Counted from the stretch's first letter, positions 1-5,143 are shown. The stretch: DNA of 6,153 bases from Oscillospiraceae bacterium (GCA_016302225.1 JAEDOB010000145.1:1-6153), one strand, 5' to 3'. Program-made: numbers and translations. Notes: generated by a model not told the origin, from the sequence alone.

Positions 1-5
1 ATTAA

Positions 6-40
6 TGGGTGTTCCCCCGCCGAAGGCGGGGGAACACCCA
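6..40. repeat. Perfect 16-bp inverted repeat (hairpin)
   Basis: The arms 6-21 and 25-40 are exact reverse complements separated by a GAA triloop (TTC on the minus strand). The stem is G/C-rich and would be very stable in RNA. No T-tract follows on the plus strand, and only ATTAAT follows on the minus strand, so it is not a textbook terminator in either direction. It may end a gene lying left of the window or be one copy of a dispersed palindromic repeat. The window cannot decide between these. Confidence 0.8.
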
Positions 41-125
41 CCTAGATACGTCACTCAGGTAACAAGAAAAATAAAATTATTGATTTAATCAGTGGTTCCC
101 TAAATATAGAAGGAAGCTGATTTTT

Positions 126-335
126 ATGAGTACAAGAGAAATTACTTATAACCTTATAGATATTCTTTCTGAGGAACAGCTCAAAACTTTTATTGATTTC
201 ATCAGAAGCTTTACGGATATACCGAATAAAGAAACAGAGCAGTCGATGCTTGAAGCGGATAGAATTGCACATGATCCAAATGTTAAGGCTTATGATGACA
301 TTGACGAGATGTTCAGGGAGATACTTGATGAATGA
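126..335 (+). CDS. Putative type II toxin-antitoxin antitoxin, now without a full toxin
   Basis: This small acidic protein of 69 residues begins MSTREITYNLIDILSEEQ and ends in an acidic tail (DDIDEMFREILDE). It resembles short, mostly helical Firmicute antitoxins encoded before RelE/YafQ/ParE toxins; such antitoxins bind and neutralise the toxin and usually repress their own promoter. No named DNA-binding motif is obvious by eye. The start is supported by an AGGAAG ribosome site at 111-116, about 9-11 bases before ATG 126. A weak promoter may lie at 80-108 (TTGATT, then an AT-rich -10). Its stop overlaps the next ATG as ATGA (332-335), the usual coupling of antitoxin and toxin. The downstream frame is broken, so this is probably an orphan antitoxin. 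The family call rests on size, composition and context. Confidence 0.6.
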   Translation: MSTREITYNLIDILSEEQLKTFIDFIRSFTDIPNKETEQSMLEADRIAHDPNVKAYDDIDEMFREILDE

Positions 336-355
336 AATATAAAGTTAAATTTACC

Positions 356-389
356 GTTCAATTCTTTCGAAGAATTGGGCAATTTTTTT
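356..389 (+). terminator. Terminator-like hairpin inside the toxin remnant
   Basis: Arms 356-366 and 370-380 form an 11-bp stem (two G-U pairs) with a TCG loop; the inner 8 bp (359-366 with 370-377) are perfect. Two A bases and then seven T bases (383-389) follow. This has the form of a Rho-independent terminator for the antitoxin transcript. The stem is A/T-rich, so its strength is uncertain. The T-tract overlaps the proposed 5' strand of element A. Confidence 0.55.
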
Positions 390-499
390 ACCTCGAAGTG
401 CAAAAGCAGCAAACCCATACTATCGCCGTGGGGAGAATGGTAAAAGCTTGCACTAAGGCTGTGGTAAAATACAAAGCCGCAAATCCCACAAAGGTAAAT
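387..499 (+). ncRNA. Element A: candidate structured RNA, copy 1 of 2
   Basis: Bases 409-499 align without gaps to 4965-5055 (59/91 identical by my hand count). Conservation is blockwise: GCAAACCC, then CTATCGCCG and TGGGG, then AAGGCTG, and finally CACAAAGG and AAAT. Proposed pairings are a closing stem 387-393 with 492-498 (TTTACCT/AGGTAAA), a short stem 414-417 with 429-432 holding the conserved CTATCGCCG in its loop, and a stem 457-460 with 475-478 (GGCT/AGCC). The element begins inside the broken toxin frame and ends about 70 bases before the galE promoter, so it is not in the leader made from that promoter. I see no strong promoter just upstream of it. It may be a small RNA, an orphan riboswitch-like fold or a mobile palindromic repeat. 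I do not recognise it as a known class. Confidence 0.55.
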
Positions 500-523
500 C
501 CACAAAAATTATACCACAAAAAT
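500..523 (+). repeat. 10-base direct repeat with 14-base period
   Basis: CCACAAAAAT occurs at 500-509 and again at 514-523, separated by TATA. It lies between element A and the galE promoter. It could be a regulator-binding site or a replication-slippage product; nothing in the sequence decides this. Confidence 0.5.
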
Positions 524-567
524 AGCGGACTTGCAACATAAATCCATATAAATGAAACAAAAAAATA

Positions 568-596
568 TTGCAATTCGGGGGAAAGTGATATATAAT
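568..596 (+). promoter_or_regulatory. galE promoter (sigma-A type)
   Basis: A -35 box TTGCAA (568-573) and a -10 box TATAAT (591-596) are separated by exactly 17 bases. TGATA directly precedes the -10 box. Transcription should start near 602-604, giving a leader of about 45 bases before ATG 648. Confidence 0.75.
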
Positions 597-607
597 AATG
601 ACAGTAA

Positions 608-624
608 CCGAAGGACAGCTTCGG
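608..624 (+). promoter_or_regulatory. 5' leader hairpin of the galE mRNA
   Basis: CCGAAG (608-613) pairs with CTTCGG (619-624) around a GACAG loop, only a few bases after the predicted transcript start and before the ribosome site AGGGAGG (632-638). A stem at the very 5' end often protects an mRNA; that role is an inference here. Confidence 0.5.
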
Positions 625-647
625 AATTATAAGGGAGGACGTTTACT

Positions 648-1658
648 ATGGCAACAATTCTTGTTACAGGCGGAGCGGGTTTTATCGGAAGCCACACCTG
701 CGTGGAGCTTCTGAACAGCGGATATGATATTGTGGTGATGGACAATTTTTCCAATTCCAAGCCCGAAGCACTGAACCGCATTAAGAAGATAACAGGCAAG
801 GATTTTAAATTTTATGAAACGGATATGCTGGATTACGAGGGCACTTCCAAAATTTTTAAGGAAAACAAAATTGACGCAGTTATCCATTTTGCGGGACTGA
901 AGGCAGTGGGCGAGAGCTGCGCAAAGCCCGTTGAATACTACTATAACAACATTACGGGAACGCTGGAGCTTATAAAGGCTATGCGTGACAACGGCTGCAA
1001 GAGGATAGTTTTCTCCTCCTCGGCGACGGTGTACGGTATGAACAATCCCGTGCCTTATGTTGAAACTATGCCAACCTCGGCGACCAATCCTTACGGTTAT
1101 ACAAAGGTTATGATCGAGCAGATTCTGTCCGATACTGCCAAGGCTGACAAGGAGTGGAGCGTTGTTCTGCTGAGATATTTCAATCCCATCGGCGCACACG
1201 AAAGCGGTCTTATCGGTGAGGACCCCAACGGTATTCCCAACAATCTGCTGCCCTATATTGCGCAGGTGGCTGTGGGTAAGCTTCAGTGTCTGAGCGTTTA
1301 CGGAAATGATTATGATACTCCCGACGGAACGGGCGTCAGAGATTATATCCATGTTGTTGACCTGGCTTCGGGACATCTTTGTGCGGTGGACTATGCTCTC
1401 AAACACAGCGGAGTTGAAGCTGTAAATCTCGGAACGGGCAAGGGCACCAGCGTGCTGGAGGTCGTTGCGGCTTTTGAAAAAGCTTCGGGTGTGAAGATTA
1501 ACTACAAGATAGCTCCAAGACGTGCGGGAGATATTGCCACCTGTTACGCCAACACCGACAAGGCAAAGGCTCTTTTCGGCTGGGAGGCAAAGGCTGACAT
1601 CAACAAGATGTGTGCGGACAGCTGGAATTTTACCAAGAATAATCCCAACGGGCTTTGA
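648..1658 (+). CDS. galE: UDP-glucose 4-epimerase GalE
   Basis: GalE interconverts UDP-galactose and UDP-glucose in the cytoplasm with tightly bound NAD, serving the Leloir pathway and supplying UDP-galactose for surface polysaccharide. The 336-residue product has the full length of the family. The N-terminal Rossmann motif GGAGFIG (8-14) binds NAD, and Asp32 follows the second strand, where it is expected to contact the adenosine ribose. The catalytic set of an extended short-chain dehydrogenase is present: Ser124 in FSSSATVYG, and Tyr149 and Lys153 in NPYGYTK. RYFNPIGAHESG and later GTGVRDYIHVVDLA match substrate-binding segments of bacterial GalE. The start is fixed by AGGGAGG 9 bases upstream. 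It has its own promoter and terminator and so appears monocistronic. No neighbouring galactose genes are visible, which favours a housekeeping or envelope role. Confidence 0.95.
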   Translation: MATILVTGGAGFIGSHTCVELLNSGYDIVVMDNFSNSKPEALNRIKKITGKDFKFYETDMLDYEGTSKIFKENKIDAVIHFAGLKAVGESCAKPVEYYYNNITGTLELIKAMRDNGCKRIVFSSSATVYGMNNPVPYVETMPTSATNPYGYTKVMIEQILSDTAKADKEWSVVLLRYFNPIGAHESGLIGEDPNGIPNNLLPYIAQVAVGKLQCLSVYGNDYDTPDGTGVRDYIHVVDLASGHLCAVDYALKHSGVEAVNLGTGKGTSVLEVVAAFEKASGVKINYKIAPRRAGDIATCYANTDKAKALFGWEAKADINKMCADSWNFTKNNPNGL

Positions 1659-1686
1659 TGTTCGTTTAAAGACAGTATTTACATAG

Positions 1687-1736
1687 AATACCGTCCGAAG
1701 CAGTTCCTTTAAGGGCTGTTTCGGACGGTATTTTTT
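1687..1736 (+). terminator. Rho-independent terminator of galE
   Basis: Arms 1687-1699 and 1720-1732 pair (core ACCGTCCGAA/TTCGGACGGT) and continue inward as GCAG/CTGT with one G-U pair. The T-tract 1731-1736 closes it. It starts 28 bases after the galE stop codon. Confidence 0.9.
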
Positions 1737-1830
1737 GCATTTTATAAATGAAATAAAATAGAAATGGTTATATCTGTTTTATTATAGAGTAATTCAAATA
1801 TAAATAATAGTGTTTCTATTTCAAGCAGAT

Positions 1831-1870
1831 AAAACCCCGACACTCGGAGCAGTTCTTCCAAGTGTCGGGG
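1831..1870 (-). terminator. Rho-independent terminator of rsgA
   Basis: Read on the minus strand, CCCCGACACT (1870-1861) pairs perfectly with AGTGTCGGGG (1844-1835) around a 16-base loop. TTTT (1834-1831) follows. It lies 20 bases after the rsgA stop, so galE and rsgA are convergent with a separate terminator each. The roughly 95 bases between the two terminators are A/T-rich and hold no gene. Confidence 0.85.
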
Positions 1871-1890
1871 CGGACGGTTAAGTCAGAGTG

Positions 1891-2928
1891 TTACCAGATC
1901 TCTTTCTTCTTATTCTTCTGATATTTGGCTATTCCCTTATGCCACTCCTGCTTCTGACGAAGATAATCCTCCAAATCGGCGGAATAGGCGGCTTCTTTTT
2001 TCAGATTTTCGTAGCTTCTGAAACGTTCGGCGGACAGCTCTCCGCTTTCAATGGCTGCTTTAACGGCACAGCCCGGCTCGGAATGGTGTGTGCAGTCACG
2101 GAAACGGCATTTCCCGATATACTGTTCAACGTCGGAGAACGCTTCGGTCAGACCGCTTGAAGCCTCCCACATTCCCAGCTCACGCATACCCGGGGTGTCG
2201 ATTATCATTGCGCCGTTTTTCAGCATAATAAGCTGTCGGTGGGTGGTGGTGTGGCGGCCCTTGCTGTCGTCCTCACGGATAGAGTTCACCGCCATTATCT
2301 CCTCGCCCGCAAGAGCGTTCACAAGGCTGGATTTTCCCACGCCCGATGAGCCGAGGAAAACCAGCGTCTTTTCGGGCTTTACAAATTCGCTGAGAGCGTC
2401 CAGACCATAGCCTGTTGATGAGCTTACGGCGTAGACGGGGACTCCCGGGGCGATTCGTTCGGCTGCTCGGATATATTCGCTGTTATCCTCCGAAAGATCC
2501 GCCTTTGTCAGGACTACGACGGGAAATGCTCCCGACTGCCATGCAAGGGTCAGGTAGCGTTCAAGGCGTCGTTCGTTGAAGTCATGGTTCAGGGACTGCA
2601 TTATGAACACATAGTCAAAGTTCGCTGCGACCGCCTGTGCGCTCATTCCCGGGGTGGGATTTCGGCGGGAACAGAAGGATTTTCGGGGGAGAGTGACCGT
2701 AATTCGGCAGTCGCCGTTGGGTACATAGTCCATCATTACAAAATCGCCTACGGTGGGAAACTCTTCATTGTCATAGTAATATTCCTTGGATTTCAGCACG
2801 CCGCTGACTTCGCCGTGTTCGCAGACAAGCTCGAAGCGTTCCTTATGAACAGCGGTCACTCTGGCGGGGATTCCTTTGGTGTTTTCGGGTATCATATTGG
2901 GTGTAAGTCCGTATTTCTTCATATCCAT
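1891..2928 (-). CDS. rsgA: Small-subunit ribosome assembly GTPase RsgA (YjeQ)
   Basis: RsgA binds the nearly mature 30S subunit and uses GTP hydrolysis to help late maturation and release assembly factors. The 345-residue protein shows the family's circularly permuted order: an N-terminal OB-like region (about 18-90), then G4 TKAD (141-144), G5 around SSST (169-172), G1 GSSGVGKS (193-200), G2 in RHTTTHR (235-241), and G3 DTPG (244-247). A C-terminal zinc site follows, with Cys274, Cys279, His281 and Cys287. All key residues are present. ATG 2928 is supported by GGAGGA at 2942-2937 with 8 bases between; a second in-frame ATG two codons later is less well placed. The gene is alone on its strand, and its leader carries signs of attenuation (3017-3162). 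Confidence 0.95.
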   Translation of the reverse strand: MDMKKYGLTPNMIPENTKGIPARVTAVHKERFELVCEHGEVSGVLKSKEYYYDNEEFPTVGDFVMMDYVPNGDCRITVTLPRKSFCSRRNPTPGMSAQAVAANFDYVFIMQSLNHDFNERRLERYLTLAWQSGAFPVVVLTKADLSEDNSEYIRAAERIAPGVPVYAVSSSTGYGLDALSEFVKPEKTLVFLGSSGVGKSSLVNALAGEEIMAVNSIREDDSKGRHTTTHRQLIMLKNGAMIIDTPGMRELGMWEASSGLTEAFSDVEQYIGKCRFRDCTHHSEPGCAVKAAIESGELSAERFRSYENLKKEAAYSADLEDYLRQKQEWHKGIAKYQKNKKKEIW

Positions 2929-2975
2929 TTAAAAATTCCTCCAAATAGTTGTGCGGTTTTTCGTTAATAATCATC

Positions 2976-3004
2976 ATATTACATCACTCCATTTCTCATC
3001 GTAA
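2976..3004 (-). promoter_or_regulatory. Weak proximal promoter candidate for rsgA
   Basis: On the minus strand, TTACGA (3004-2999) and TAATAT (2981-2976) are separated by 17 bases. The -35 box is poor. If used, it would bypass the attenuator-like leader upstream and give a leader of about 40 bases. Confidence 0.3.
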
Positions 3005-3016
3005 CCGAAAAAAGGC

Positions 3017-3121
3017 AAAAAAATAACACACCCCTTTGGATGCGTTCAAATGTGCTTCACGAAAGGTTTTTACAAAACGGCACAGCAAACAAAGGGGTCC
3101 GTTCCCCAACTTTTTTGTGCC
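3017..3121 (-). promoter_or_regulatory. Attenuator-like leader upstream of rsgA
   Basis: In minus-strand order, GGCACA (3121-3116) can pair with TGTGCC (3084-3079), enclosing GGGG (3107-3104) with CCCC (3097-3094). The same CCCC belongs to ACCCCTTTG (3098-3090), which is exactly complementary to CAAAGGGGT (3038-3030), and TGTGC (3084-3080) is also complementary to GCACA (3055-3051). The two folds therefore exclude each other. A seven-T tract (3023-3017) follows the second fold after 6 bases. That gap is longer than in an ideal terminator; a variant stem, AGCACA (3056-3051) with TGTGTT (3030-3025), sits closer but bulges out GGGG. The arrangement suggests transcription attenuation between the promoter at 3207-3235 and rsgA. 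Confidence 0.45.
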
Positions 3122-3132
3122 AATATTCGGTT

Positions 3133-3162
3133 TTACGATACAATTACCTCACAAACAGTCAT
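3133..3162 (-). CDS. Putative 9-codon leader peptide upstream of rsgA
   Basis: The minus strand carries AAAGGAG (3178-3172), 9 bases before ATG 3162, and then a short frame MTVCEVIVS ending in TAA (3135-3133). The ribosome site is as good as that of rsgA itself. The ORF starts about 40 bases after the predicted transcript start of the 3207-3235 promoter, and its stop is 11 bases before the first arm of the competing pairings. This is the layout of a leader peptide whose translation could control attenuation. The peptide is not one I recognise, and a chance ORF is possible. Confidence 0.4.
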   Translation of the reverse strand: MTVCEVIVS

Positions 3163-3206
3163 CTAAAACTACTCCTTTCGCTCCGCATTGCGGATTATTT
3201 TCATAT

Positions 3207-3235
3207 AGTATATCACATTTGAAATGAAATTGCAA
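3207..3235 (-). promoter_or_regulatory. Distal rsgA promoter (sigma-A, extended -10)
   Basis: On the minus strand, TTGCAA (3235-3230) and TATACT (3212-3207) are 17 bases apart, with TGA directly before the -10 box. The start should be near 3200, giving rsgA a leader of about 270 bases, unusually long for a short housekeeping leader. Confidence 0.65.
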
Positions 3236-3323
3236 TAGGTTTTGGAAATTTTTTTCGGTAATTTTATTCCAATATGCCGAGAATAAACCGTTTTGTCCCG
3301 AAAAACTTCGTATAAAATGCCCT

Positions 3324-3352
3324 TTGAAAAATCCCGCAAAAAGTGATATAAT
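3324..3352 (+). promoter_or_regulatory. Promoter of the MATE gene (sigma-A, extended -10)
   Basis: TTGAAA (3324-3329) and TATAAT (3347-3352) are 17 bases apart, and TGA (3344-3346) forms an extended -10. The expected start is near 3358-3360, exactly where the first helix of the downstream leader fold begins. Confidence 0.8.
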
Positions 3353-3359
3353 AAAGAAT

Positions 3360-3447
3360 GATGTGTAGCTGTTATATTGAGCATATCAATATAGGCGTAA
3401 GTCCAATCGGCTGCATATCTATATATTGTATATACAGGCGTGCAGCT
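3360..3447 (+). promoter_or_regulatory. Candidate guanidine-IV (mepA-type) riboswitch
   Basis: The leader folds into a compact aptamer-like unit. P1 pairs 3360-3370 (GATGTGTAGCT) with 3409-3419 (GGCTGCATATC) over 11 bp including G-U pairs. P2 pairs TATATTG (3373-3379) with CAATATA (3387-3393) around a 7-base loop, and a single-stranded GGCGTAAGTCCAATC (3394-3408) completes the junction. The P1 3' strand, 3409-3416, can instead pair with 3440-3447, which is the 5' arm of the terminator; a TATATA/TATATA hairpin (3420-3434) lies between them. This is a standard transcriptional switch. Guanidine-IV riboswitches are known to control MATE exporters of clostridia by preventing termination when guanidine binds. 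The class is assigned from this context and my memory of the motif, not from a search; the switch architecture itself is more certain than the ligand. Confidence 0.6.
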
Positions 3448-3472
3448 CATAAAGCTGTGCGCTGATTTTTTT
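3438..3472 (+). terminator. Regulatory intrinsic terminator in the MATE leader
   Basis: GCGTGCAGCT (3438-3447) pairs with AGCTGTGCGC (3453-3462) over 10 bp with two G-U pairs and a CATAA loop. TGA and seven T bases (3466-3472) follow. It ends 19 bases before the MATE start codon, so it can only act as a conditional terminator for that gene. Confidence 0.8.
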
Positions 3473-3491
3473 GCAATGAGAGATAAAATAT

Positions 3492-4850
3492 ATGAAGAAA
3501 AACGGCAACGGGAACAGAATGGCAGATATGCCCGTGAACAAGCTTATGCTTTCCATGGGGATTCCTATGATAATATCAATGGTGCTGCAGGCGGTCTACA
3601 ATATTGTGGACAGTGCCTTCGTATCCAATATGAAAACGGGCGGTGAGGCGGCGCTGAATGCCCTGACATTGGCGTTCCCGCTTCAAATACTGATGGTAGC
3701 GGTCGGCATTGGAACGGGCGTGGGAGCTAATGTCCTAGTGGCAAAATGTCTTGGCATGAAGAACGGCGAGCAGGCGGGCAAGGCGGCGGGAAATGCCGTA
3801 TTTCTTGCGTTTGTCATATATCTGATATTCCTGATATTCGGAATAACGGGGGCGGAGAGCTACATACATTCTCAGACAGCCAACCCCGAAATTGCGGGGA
3901 TGGGCATCGATTATATCAGGATATGCTGTGTATTATCCTTTGGAATGTCCTTCTTTTCGGTATATGAGAAGCTTTTGCAGTCCACGGGTAATTCGTTATA
4001 CTCAACCATTGCACAGATATTGGGTGCGGTGACGAATATTATCCTTGACCCAATACTCATATATGGTCTCCCGGGGTTTCCCGAAATGGGCGTTGTGGGA
4101 GCGGCGTATGCAACGGTTATCGGGCAGATAGTTTCGTTTATCGCTGCACTTATTTTCCATTTCAAGGTGAATACAGATATTCCCAACAGCCTTAGCTGCT
4201 TCAAACCATCGTTCGGGACTATCAGGGATATATATATGATAGGTCTGCCCGCCATAATATCCCAGGCACTTATTTCGGTCATGACATACGGTCTGAATAT
4301 TATTTTCGGGGGTATCAGCGAGGCTATGGTCACCGCATACGGTCTTTTCTATAAGATACAGCAGTTTCTTCTGTTCGCAGCATACGGAATGAGGGACGCT
4401 ATTATGCTTATAACGGCGTTCAGCTGCGGCACGGGAAACAAGGACAGGCTCCGTGACTGCGTAAAATTCGGGCAGCTCTATACCGCCGTCATAATGCTTG
4501 CGGGATTTGTCGTTATTGAGATATTCGCCGTGCAGTTTTCCAATATATTTGGACTGTCGGGGGAAACTCGGCAGCTTTGCATCGGTGCAATGCGGATAAT
4601 ATCAATATCCTTCGTGTTTGCGGGGGCAAATATCGCATATCAGGGACTTTTTCAGGCAATGGAGGGCGGCGTTCAGTCGCTGGTAATATCCGTTTGCCGT
4701 CAGATATTGTTCGTGTTTCCGTTTGCGTTAATATTTGCGAAAATTGGCGTAGAATGGCTGTCTTGGACGATTTTTCCCATTGCCGAGATGCTTACGTTTT
4801 TTATAGGGTGGGTCATGTTTAAGAAGCTTCGGCGTAAAAGATGCTTTTGA
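3492..4850 (+). CDS. MATE-family multidrug/cation efflux transporter
   Basis: This is a 452-residue inner-membrane antiporter of the MATE (NorM/MepA/DinF) family, which exports cationic drugs and metabolites using a Na+ or H+ gradient. About 12 hydrophobic segments span residues 18-442, in two six-helix halves. Typical family features are YNIVDSAFVS in helix 1 (36-45, with Asp40), the glycine-rich run GIGTGVGANVLVAKCLGMK (72-90), TNIILDPILIYG (181-192), the start of the second half at IGLPAIISQAL (250-260), and CRQILFVFP (402-410). The C-terminus is a short basic tail. ATG 3492 has only a weak GAGAG site 9 bases upstream; an in-frame ATG at 3519 (Met10) begins the better conserved MADMP stretch and is a plausible alternative. 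Expression appears gated by the leader switch before it. If the guanidine-IV call is right, guanidinium-type compounds are probable substrates. Confidence 0.93.
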   Translation: MKKNGNGNRMADMPVNKLMLSMGIPMIISMVLQAVYNIVDSAFVSNMKTGGEAALNALTLAFPLQILMVAVGIGTGVGANVLVAKCLGMKNGEQAGKAAGNAVFLAFVIYLIFLIFGITGAESYIHSQTANPEIAGMGIDYIRICCVLSFGMSFFSVYEKLLQSTGNSLYSTIAQILGAVTNIILDPILIYGLPGFPEMGVVGAAYATVIGQIVSFIAALIFHFKVNTDIPNSLSCFKPSFGTIRDIYMIGLPAIISQALISVMTYGLNIIFGGISEAMVTAYGLFYKIQQFLLFAAYGMRDAIMLITAFSCGTGNKDRLRDCVKFGQLYTAVIMLAGFVVIEIFAVQFSNIFGLSGETRQLCIGAMRIISISFVFAGANIAYQGLFQAMEGGVQSLVISVCRQILFVFPFALIFAKIGVEWLSWTIFPIAEMLTFFIGWVMFKKLRRKRCF

Positions 4851-4937
4851 TTTTTGGAATATTTTAGTATATCTGCCTTTGCTGCATTTTTCCCGTGGAC
4901 AGTATCGGTAATTATTTCGGGAGATAGAGCAGTCAAC

Positions 4938-5055
4938 GCTTTTGTCCCGGGGGACTGCAAAGCTGCAAACCCTTGCTATCGCCGTGGGGGAGAAATCTTT
5001 AATAAATTCAAAGGCTGCGGCGGAATGCACAGCTGTGCATCTCACAAAGGCAAAT
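4938..5055 (+). ncRNA. Element B: candidate structured RNA, copy 2 of 2
   Basis: Bases 4965-5055 align gap-free to element A (409-499). A closing stem pairs GCTTTTGT (4938-4945) with ACAAAGGC (5044-5051), 8 bp with one G-U pair. A hairpin GTCCC/GGGAC lies at 4944-4955. CCC (4970-4972) can pair with GGG (4986-4988), leaving the conserved CTATCGCCG in the loop. GGCTG (5013-5017) pairs with CAGCT (5030-5034); the partner helix in element A keeps the pairing although the last base differs (C there, T here). A competing self-complementary 14-mer, TGCACAGCTGTGCA, lies at 5026-5039. The element sits about 90 bases after the MATE stop and 25 bases before the next promoter. It could be a 3' UTR-derived or independent small RNA, or a dispersed repeat. 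I see no convincing promoter of its own and no terminator after it. Confidence 0.55.
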
Positions 5056-5080
5056 AAACCGAAAAAATCCGCAAAACCGC

Positions 5081-5109
5081 TTGACATACAGCCGCCGACA
5101 GAATATAAT
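5081..5109 (+). promoter_or_regulatory. Consensus sigma-A promoter of the SGNH-RodA operon
   Basis: TTGACA (5081-5086) and TATAAT (5104-5109) are both perfect consensus boxes with a 17-base spacer. The start is expected near 5116, giving a leader of about 43 bases. A promoter this strong suggests constitutive, high transcription. Confidence 0.9.
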
Positions 5110-5143
5110 AGTAATATGGGTGAGTTGTGCCCGATTATTTTGA

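Larger units (their letters stand above)
332..541 (+). pseudogene. RelE/YafQ-type toxin remnant, replaced after about 11 codons
   Basis: The frame opens with MKYKVKFTVQF, which looks like the first beta strand of RelE/YafQ/ParE-type mRNA interferases, and it is coupled to the antitoxin by a 4-base ATGA overlap. Full toxins of this family are usually about 85-100 residues; this frame is 69. From about codon 9 the bases fold into a terminator-like hairpin (356-389). From about 387 to 499 the sequence matches a non-coding element repeated at 4938-5055. The later residues therefore look like accidental translation of that element, and none of the family's central or C-terminal catalytic core is visible. 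The likely reading is a deletion or insertion that removed the toxin body. An alternative is a short unrelated protein, which I consider less likely. Confidence 0.6.

Noticed and set aside
409..499. Element A/B as a c-di-GMP-I, c-di-AMP, cobalamin or T-box riboswitch
   Set aside because: GCAAACCC resembles part of the c-di-GMP-I core, but the paired second block, receptor and spacing are absent. The diagnostic boxes of the other classes are also missing.
627..1406. Long minus-strand frame opposite galE
   Set aside because: It is a shadow of the GalE gene, which has all catalytic motifs, a promoter and a terminator; the opposite frame has no recognisable domain or ribosome site.
1756..1821. 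AAATAGAAA/TTTCTATTT inverted repeat between the galE and rsgA terminators
   Set aside because: It is 9 bp of A/T-only-rich sequence with a 48-base loop in a low-complexity spacer, easily expected by chance.
3256..3294. Plus-strand terminator-like hairpin (CGG...TTTATTC with GAATAAACCG, then TTTT)
   Set aside because: The stem has a 4-base bulge and a short T-tract, and no plus-strand gene lies upstream to be terminated.
4891..4922. TCCCG/CGGGA hairpin as the MATE terminator
   Set aside because: The stem is only 5 bp with a 22-base loop and no T-tract; no clear terminator for the MATE gene was found.
4938..5055. Elements A and B as a conserved protein on the minus strand
   Set aside because: Both are open in the same minus frame and share a few residues (PTAI, VC, F), but identity is only about a third. 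The DNA changes fit wobble-type change in a helix better than codon constraint, and there is no ribosome site.
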